Source of the DNA: Entoloma clypeatum
Lineage: Eukaryota; Basidiomycota; Agaricomycetes; Agaricales; Entolomataceae
Reading direction: 5' to 3'
Assembly: GCA_963565915.1 (NCBI GenBank)
Contig: OY751486.1
Span: 2,976,001 to 3,040,000, forward strand
Length of the DNA: 64,000 nucleotides
Part shown: positions 57,016 through 64,000 of the stretch, piece by piece
How positions within the stretch are numbered: the first letter of the stretch is position 1
How the letters are laid out: each line of letters begins with the position of its first letter
Position numbers and translations under genes: made by a program
The notes under the pieces: generated by a model
What the model saw: the letters and a program-made list of their open reading frames with translations, nothing else
Database searches by the model: none
Told to the model about the DNA's origin: nothing

Positions 57016-58054
57016 CACCTCAACATCACGATTTGATGGTATTATAAAGGTGGGGGGGTTACACAGGCCTGTAGACCTAGAACGCGNNNNNNNNNNNNNN
57101 NNNNNNNNNNNNNNNNNNNNNNNNNNNNNNNNNNNNNNNNNNNNNNNNNNNNNNNNNNNNNNNNNNNNNNNNNNNNNNNNNNNNNNNNNNNNNNNNNNNN
57201 NNNNNNNNNNNNNNNNNNNNNNNNNNNNNNNNNNNNNNNNNNNNNNNNNNNNNNNNNNNNNNNNNNNNNNNNNNNNNNNNNNNNNNGATACTGCCCAGAT
57301 CACCTTCCAGCAGGTATGTTCTCCTCCTGCCCACTATGACCTTTATGCATTTGTCACTCACTTCAACTCAAGGCACAGGCCTATATCTTCATCAGAGGAC
57401 CTCCATACATTGCTGGGGACTGTTGGGGATGCATTCTGGCCACATCTATATTGCTGGGAAGGTAGTTCTCCTCCTCCTCAGATGTGCGATTTTTTGAGGG
57501 CTGGTTCTCCTTCTCTCTTCCTCTACCTCTTCCCATATGTACTCTCTCTATATTACATCAGTTATGTGCCCTAGAAACAATGATCAGAGCACTCTGATGA
57601 TGAGGGAATGCAAGATGCTCTATCTATACTATATATCTCATAGACAGCCTACAGGGCCATTGTAGGGTTATCTACCTCAAAGAAACACTATATATTGATA
57701 GTACCTTGGGATACAAAGAAGAAACTATGGAAAAAGATGAAGGGATGGTGAAATTATTGAGATCATCGTGCATGACAGCGAGCGCGCAGTAGCCGAGCAA
57801 CAGGGCGCGGCAGTGCCCGATCAGGGAAAGTTTTGTTGATGGGTGTTGATCACCCCTCATGACATGTGATGCATGTGATGGGCGGGTGTGAAAATGTCGG
57901 AGTACCTGAGGGACTCTTCTCAACAGGTAATATTTGAGTTATTTCAACAATTATTGGCAGTGTGTGAGTTCAGGCGCGTTCTAGGTCTACAGGCCTGTGT
58001 AACCCCCCCACCTTTCACAGGTTTATAATACCATCAAATCGTGATGTTGAGGTG
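57016..58054. mobile_element. Inverted-repeat element with ~75-bp arms, interior gapped
   Basis: The left arm (57016-57086) ends at the N run. The right arm (57975-58054) is its reverse complement, with nine extra bases (TTTCACAGG on plus) in the middle. Shared parts include ATCACGATTTGATGG and the motif GGTTACACAGGCCTGTAG. No clear target duplication. The visible interior (57287-57974) has an open stretch to about 57570 without recognised domain. The identity of the arms suggests a young DNA transposon. Confidence 0.65.
57087..57286. other. Assembly gap, 200 N
   Basis: Exactly 200 N inside the inverted-repeat element. Confidence 0.99.
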
Positions 58055-58799
58055 ACCACACCCCCCTCGCAGCCTCCTCGCCGTGTCTTTCCCGGGTTTC
58101 TCTCTGGCTTGTGCCTAGGCATCCCAAGCTCACATGAGATTCCGCTGCCAGTGACGAACGCTTTACATGGAAGGGTGTGCCTGGACGCGTCGAAAACACG
58201 CCAAAGTAAACTACGCTATGCGGAAGTAGTGACCGTTCGTTCCGCTCCCATGAGGTAGTACTGCCACCTAAACAATAAACACAAGTCCCAAGCAATTGCC
58301 AGCATCCCGACGTCACCGCACAAACCAACGCGAGATGGATCGAAACCGCACTGGGACACGCCAGCGAAGTGAGTATAGACTTTTTTCAGTCACCATAACC
58401 AAGCCTGATCGATGATCCCCGATGTGCAGGTACTTCTTTACCCCCCCCCCCCGGCCACGCATGCTGGCATTCCACCCTACCTGAACCGTCCCCAAATAAA
58501 CGCGGAATGGAACCATCGGCGCATCACGAGAGAACCTCCTCTTTTCACTTCACGCGTTCCCTCCCGTCCACCCCTGCGACCGTGTCTCATCTATCTTTGT
58601 TCCGCCGCGCAGTGGGTTGTATACCGAATTTCCGCGAAACCGCGGGCCAGGGGGCGGAAGACTCTTGTGCTGTCTCTAAGGTATCGTAACCAAACTTTTA
58701 CTTTTACAATTTTATATGACGAATCACACATTTACACACATTTACACACTTCTACTAGTTCAGGTTCTTTCAAGTTAGGAATCATGTCTGCACCAGTTC
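58055..58799. other. No gene recognised
   Basis: An open frame (58412-58996, plus) reads through this stretch and the AsaB relic in antisense but has no motif and includes a poly-C run, so it is not called. Confidence 0.45.
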
Positions 58800-59050
58800 A
58801 GTCTTTCAGTCGTAAAACACAAGCAACCGAACCCCCGATTGACTCTCTCAGAGGGCTTCAGAAGTCTTCGAAACTAACACACGCGCAGGCAGCAACACTG
58901 CCATCCTGCACAGAATCAAAGCTGGAAACTGGGAGGAATTTTCCAAACAGTAAGCCTTCACATTTGCCATCTCCTCAACAGTGGTCGACCTTTTGAACAA
59001 GACAGTTTTATCCAGATACGTATTTCCACTGTCTGTTTCTCGTTGTACTT
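58800..59050 (-). pseudogene. Relic of the 3' end of an AsaB-like gene (copy 3)
   Basis: The DNA aligns with the last two exons of the intact AsaB-like gene at 60239-61205. Shared on plus: GCAGCAACACTGCCATC (60335 region; GACAGCAACACTGCCATC there), ATACGTATTTCCACTGT and TTCTCGTTGT. The intervening sequence has drifted with several small indels, and no exon upstream of the match is found, so only about 250 bp survive. It is in the same orientation as the intact gene, 1.2 kb away, which fits an old tandem duplication. Confidence 0.7.
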
Positions 59051-60238
59051 CGCCACAAGTATTGACGTAGTACAGGTGAGATATTACCCAACGTAATTCG
59101 AGAAGATTCTCATGAAGTTTTGCCTGGAAAGGACGGCATTACTTGACGATGCGCATGTGCATATGTACCTGGGTCCGAGTTGGATAGACCTAACCTTGAA
59201 CTCATCCCCGCAGGAAGAGTCGGACAAATTAACTCGGTCGATTCTTTCCGAAGGTGTTTGATGAACTGGTCGCCTGTTCTGCCATCAAGATCGCGATTAT
59301 AAGAAACGAACTCAGTACGGTACTAAGTTCGTCTCGGTACTCCGTATAGGTATCCGCATTGGATGAACAGTAAACAGGTAAGAATCCGAGTGGTGGAGTT
59401 GGGATTCAAGTCCTTGAAAAACATCACCGCCGTGACCACTGGCCGGGCCTGGTGTATCAACTCCCTTCCACAATACCCCTGAACGCAAATTGCAAACGTA
59501 GCGATCTTTTGTTCAGGATTTCACTAAGGATTCACCTTCCTCATGATTTCTATTTCCTGATTATCGCCCTTCAGGTCAACCTCAAATTATTGAATTGAAG
59601 ACTTATTCAAGTTTCCTACTTCCACCATGTGAAATATGGAGTACCTAACCGATCTTTATCCCATACACAGATTCCATCTATTCCATTCAATCTGCAAATC
59701 TAGATAAGAGATAACAAACAAACTACCGTTCGTCCGTACCTCGATCAATAACTTCCATGAAATAGCGAGTGATCCCCGCTGGAAGATTTTAGGAACTCAA
59801 GCTCACGTGAGACCTCGGATCCCTAAAAATAAAATAAAATAACAGCCTGACAGAGCTCATCCAGGGTTCTCAGGTTCGCCTTAACAAATCCAGATGGCAT
59901 TGGAAAGCATTTTGGAAGACGGCCACCTGCAAGCGAGCTCAAAGCACATTCTGTCCGATTGACAACGTCCCTGTTATTCCGACCACCCTCAATTGGTGCT
60001 GGTTCGAAAAATCCCGAATTTGGCCCTTCCTGGCAAAAGACTCAACTCTCGCGCATAAGTAATTTGAACTTTGCGGTGTGTATCGCCTCTGGCGCTCTAG
60101 TTACCCTTGTGTGACGGCGTCCGAGTCCATAGTATGAGTCACTGTTGTAGACGGTCTCACGTTCCAACGGGGGTGGACTGTATATTACATGTGTACAATC
60201 TGCGATCCCATGAAAATCGTATACACTTCAATCGGTTC
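59051..60238. other. Intergenic, no gene recognised
   Basis: About 1.2 kb between the relic and the intact AsaB-like gene. No motif-bearing frame. Confidence 0.5.
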
Positions 60239-61205
60239 TCAATCAAAGAACACAAACATCCGAACCTCGATCGACTCTCTCGAAGGGGTCCCTTCAGGAG
60301 TCGCCGGGTCCTTGAAACTGTTGTGTGGTGCGTAGACAGCAACACTGCCATCTTGGACGGTGTCGAAACTGGTATTCAAATCGAATCGAGAAGTTAGCAT
60401 TCCTAAGATCCAATGCCTCGACGATGGGTGTGGCGATGACCGACCATTTAAACACAACAGCTTCATCTGGTGTAAGCCCAAATACGTATTTCCACTGTTG
60501 CTTCTCGTTGTGCTTCATGACGACCATTTGATCGGTAGACGCGGCATACTCCAGATCCGCGGTGAATACATCCTCTTCCAGATTGATGCTCCGGTAGTCG
60601 CAGAGGGTGAGGGGACAGTCAAAGGCGGGGTGGTAAAGAGGCCGCCATATGTTGATCCTTTGGAAGCGACGCCCAAGAAGAGCGGGTACCTCGGCAGCAG
60701 GGCAGTACTTGTGTACGGCGCGGAACGCAGATGCAGCGGTGTTGTCCACGTGGGCTAACATGGATGGTGTTGTCCTACGATCGAGGGTCTGGTCCAAACG
60801 GGGGCTGCGAATATCTGTATTGAAAGTTGTGATACGTCTCGGGGAAGAATGATACCACTTACTGTGGTGAATCATAAAAACAGAACTTGCGCCAGTGATC
60901 TCCTTCGCCAAATCGATGCACTCTGGGTAATACTCTCGCTCAATCTCCCCATCATCTATGAACGCCTTGTGCTTTGTGGGCCGATGGACGAACTGGAAGC
61001 CGGCGGTATCGAGGGTCACCGAGTTCTCCTTCCCCCGGAGGTTTTCGATGGTGACTGGCTTAGACTCGAACGGGTGATTCGGTTCCACTATTTCCGAGCC
61101 GTCGGGGCGGGTGATGCGGGCCATCCTAGCCTTCTCGCCTCCAGTGGGTTCTATGCCGAATATCATTTCGACACTGACAGAGGAAGGTCCCTTCAAGCTA
61201 GACAT
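60239..61205 (-). CDS. AsaB/CmcJ-like Fe-dependent hydroxylase/desaturase, copy 2
   Basis: Same family as the gene at 7127. Three exons: 61205-60863, 60814-60445 and 60368-60239, with intron positions identical to copy 1. The ATG at 61205 (MSSLKGPSSVSVEMIFG) is preferred over one 66 bp upstream, as it gives the family N-terminus. Landmarks: IENLRGKENSVTLDTAGF, metal-binding HVD in AHVDNTAAS, INIWRPLYHPAFDCPLTLCDYRS, and C-terminal FDTVQDGSVAVYAPH with RESIEVRMFVFFD before the stop. About 281 residues. The last intron starts GTCGGT, a weak but family-supported donor. It is divergent from P450 C, 576 bp apart, suggesting shared control and a joint oxidative step. The substrate is unknown. Confidence 0.87.
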
Positions 61206-61781
61206 TGCGAGGGTGATAAGATTGGAAGAATGGCTAGGTTGACGGAAGGGCAATAATGGGATCCCTGACACGCGTCCCCTACTTAAATATTAAACCCTGA
61301 CGAGACGGAGTCTGCAGGACGAGTAAGCTTGCTTCGCCGTTATGACCCTCTGATCGTTTCCATTCAGTAGTTATCCTTTGCCTGATTTGTTCAGAACAGT
61401 GGGGTCCTAATATTTCGAGAACATCTCAAGGCGAGAAATCAAAAGAAGATAAAACTACTAGAATGGACAAGAGAGTGACGTTGGCATCATTCAGGGTGAG
61501 TGTATGGACGACTTACTCCTCATCCTACTTGATGCTTTCGGGCTTGGTGTCATCTGCAAGGGGAAGGAAACCTGGCGCTTTGTGAATTCCATTTTAAATC
61601 GGTGAAATCCGCTGAATTCGCATTTGGACAGATTTTGGGGTCAAAAGTTTTTTTGACACAAAAATTTAAAAAGTTCAGATTTCGGGGTTCGGACATTTCA
61701 CTCGATCATCTGGTACGCCATTGATTGGTGACCATATATCAAACTTCAAAGCATGGCTCTCCCCCCCCCTCACGTCGCATC
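61206..61781. promoter_or_regulatory. Shared divergent upstream region of AsaB copy 2 and P450 C
   Basis: 576 bp between head-to-head starts. It includes a 28-bp sequence (61578-61605) also found at 21570-21597 with one difference, and AT-rich stretches near 61640-61675. No proven regulatory site. Confidence 0.5.
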
Positions 61782-63726
61782 ATGTCCAATCTCTTCTATC
61801 GAATCCTTGCCACCAGTTGGACATTGCAGGATCTGCCGGGGGTGCTCCCCACTTCCGCCCTCCTGTTGGCAGTCGTCGTCCTTTACCCTGTGCTCTTCGG
61901 TATCAGACGGAAGGACTCCGATGTTCATGAGCTGGGTGGCTTGTCCATCTTAACGACCTGGTCGTTCTTCAACCGACGGTCTGATTTTTTGACGTCTAAT
62001 TTTTCCAAGACGGGCCAGAAGCTGCTCTCTTTCAAAGTTCTTCATGTACGTCGCGCGGTAACTTGCCGTATGAAGACAAAAAGATCCCACTATCTGTCGA
62101 CAGCACTCAGTAGTTGCGATGAAGGGCGAGGAGGCACGCAAGACTTTCTTTGAAACAAGGAGCCTTGACTTCGACGAAGGGTACAAAATTCTCTTGGGTG
62201 GGGTGAGCTGTGTCCTTGTCACGTCCATATACCCAACTTACACCCAAATAGGCTCCCAGATTGTCAGATCTTGACAAGAATATCTCACTTAAGGATGAAT
62301 CTTGGTTCAATAAACATCTGGCCGCATTATTACACAGGGAACGGATCGCTGAAGGTGAGTTCCATTCTCATCAGAATTTCGATTTCGTGTATCTGACGTC
62401 GGGCTCAAGTCCTTCCGTCTCTCTTCGATGATATTCAAACACGAATGGAAGGGTGGGGAAGAGAGGGCACATTTGATCCATTCACCAACATAAACGATGT
62501 AAGCTCCGCAGCATCTTACCATGACTATTCAACTGACCGTTATCAAAGCTCGTTTGGCAAATGACCGTTCGAATGGCCACATGTCGCGAGCTCGCAACCA
62601 ACCTCGACGCGATGGACAAACTCCAGCAAGATTATTGGATGTTGAAGAATAGCGCTACACCAATGGCACTCCTATTACCCTGGCTCCCCAGTGCAGCGGC
62701 CAAAAACAAGAAAATTGCCACCCAGAATCTTTACAGGGCTCTCTACGGATACGCGGCAAAGCGGAAGACCTCAACTTCAAGTTCCGACGCCATCGATGTC
62801 CTTTTGGCACGAGGTTTGAGCATCGATGATACAGTCCGCGTGGGTGGTTTTACCTTCTTTCTTTCCGGCGAGTCGATTGACCTTTGATCGCAGTTCATCC
62901 TCAGCGCCATCTTTGCCGGGGTCGTCAACACTGGAATCAGTGGTAGGCCAATCCGCAGACAACGCCGCCCTCTCACAAACATATTCTTCCCAGCATGTTG
63001 GACCCTTCTCTTCCTTTCCTTACACAAAGAATGGAAACAGAAAGTTCTCATGGAACTCAAAGCCATCGTTGACCAGCACACCAACATGATCTCTTCCCAC
63101 CAGTTGCACAAGCGCCTTGCCGCCATCCCCGTGTCCGCATGGGAGGAGATGCCAACACTCGACCTTGTCATTCGAGAGACTCTCCGACTTACACTAAACG
63201 GTACCCTGCTTCGTCGCAATCTCATCGAGGAATTTGACGTTGCAAATAAGAAGATCAGACAGGGCGCCTTTGTTGCATATTCCGTTTCCGATGCCCACCT
63301 TAATCCCGATATTTACACCAACCCGACACAATTCGACCCAACACGTTTCACGCCAGGTAGGGAGGAGGACAAGAAACAGGCACATGCCTACGTTGGCTGG
63401 GGATCAGGTGAGTAGTCCTCTGGAAATGGGGTTCGTGCTGAGCCCATTGTTGTATCATCAGGTCGTCACCCTTGTACTGGCATGAGAATCGCGAAACTCG
63501 AGATCAAAATCATGGTCGCCCTTTTCCTTTTAGGTTATGACTACGATATCGTCGACGCGCAGGGGAAACCCGCAAATCATCTTCCTAGTCCCAACTACAA
63601 TGATATCCGGGTGCGTGAGATCTGGATGCTGGCATATTTGGAGTGTGTTGTCCTAATGTTTGTAAATGGTAGGCACGTCCAGTTGGAGCCCCCTGTTACA
63701 TTAAATTCAAGCGGGTTGTGGATTAG
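61782..63726 (+). CDS. Cytochrome P450 C, paralogue of P450 B
   Basis: Starts MSNLFYRILATSW with a membrane helix (ALLLAVVVLYPVLFG) and HELGGLSILTTWSFFNRR. Exon 2 begins HSVVAMKGEEARKTFF after a GTACGT...ACAG intron, as in P450 B. Further motifs: ATPMALLLPWLPS, I-helix FILSAIFAGVVNTGI, K-helix IRETLRL, AYSVSDAHLNPDIYTNP, FDPTRF, haem loop GWGSGRHPCTGM (Cys codon 63473-63475), and the end FKRVVD with stop 63724-63726. As in P450 B the I-helix lacks the typical acid/Thr pair (AGVVNTG). An in-frame ATG at 61725 would add 19 residues and is less likely. The gene is intact. It shares its upstream region with AsaB copy 2. Confidence 0.88.
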
Positions 63727-64000
63727 GTCTAGTAGTTGGGACGGCGTGGATGTGCTCTTCTGCTATCTTTCTGGCTCTGCTGTGTGATGGCAATGACCGC
63801 CTGACCATACATGAAACAATACGAAAGACAGCCGTCATTTTACACCTAGGGATGTTGCTGGGGACGGAGTAGACCTCTTGAAATGACGGGTATTGTGGGA
63901 TAGGTACTATGGGGCTGTCCTTTCTTTTGTTGGACATATCGTTATGTTTTTCTCTGACGAATCAGATATTCATGGGCTAATCTGGGCCCCTTCACATGAT
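63727..64000. other. 3' flank of P450 C
   Basis: No gene is visible up to the window end. Confidence 0.5.

Noticed and set aside
58412..58996. 194-codon plus-strand frame
   Set aside because: Reads through a poly-C run and the antisense of an AsaB relic; no motif.

Overview
The window is nuclear DNA of a filamentous fungus, most likely a basidiomycete of the Agaricomycetes type. Reasons: genes are cut by many 50-75 nt GT-AG introns; the families are fungal (AsaB-like Fe oxygenases, an MSS51-like MYND protein, expanded P450s, a BBE-type FAD oxidase); and chromodomain Ty3/gypsy and Ty1/copia retrotransposons are abundant. Species cannot be told from the sequence. There are three runs of exactly 200 N (19934-20133, 37956-38155, 57087-57286). 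All three fall in or beside mobile elements, so they look like fixed-size scaffold gaps.

Layout. 1-10.6 kb is a gene-dense block: the 3' part of an acyl-CoA synthetase (+), an APH-fold kinase (-), a BBE-like FAD oxidoreductase (-), divergent from it an AsaB-like oxygenase (+) with a TA-flanked MITE in the shared promoter, then an MSS51-like MYND protein (-). 10.96-19.9 kb holds two Ty1/copia elements on the minus strand. The first is complete (LTRs, ATAGG target duplication, half-tRNA primer site) but its one long frame carries three TGA codons and a frameshift; the second has an intact 1212-codon pol and runs into a gap. 20.1-26.3 kb has little recognisable coding content. 26.4-28.2 kb is an MFS transporter (-).

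28.6-48 kb is a transposon graveyard. A TA-flanked DNA element carries a two-exon ORF (28.66-29.57 kb). A hAT-like element with an 8-bp duplication (29.80-37.71 kb) contains a 20-bp minisatellite that was split by a young chromodomain gypsy element (Gypsy-1, 30.19-36.71 kb). An inverted second copy (Gypsy-2) abuts an older truncated relative (Gypsy-3). Two short inverted-repeat elements follow. The gypsy family shows a Tf1-style self-priming site, AP-1/Gcn4-like heptamers in U3, and a small conserved ORF after pol.

48-63.7 kb is a metabolic block: P450 A (-), an O-acetylhomoserine sulfhydrylase-type PLP enzyme (-), P450 B (+), an inverted-repeat element with a gap, a relic of an AsaB-like gene (-), a full AsaB-like gene (-), and divergent from it P450 C (+), a paralogue of P450 B. 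Together with the left block (acyl-CoA ligase, FAD oxidase, AsaB) and the MFS transporter this resembles tailoring and transport genes of fungal secondary metabolism, but no core synthase (PKS, NRPS, terpene synthase) lies in the window. That reading is an inference.
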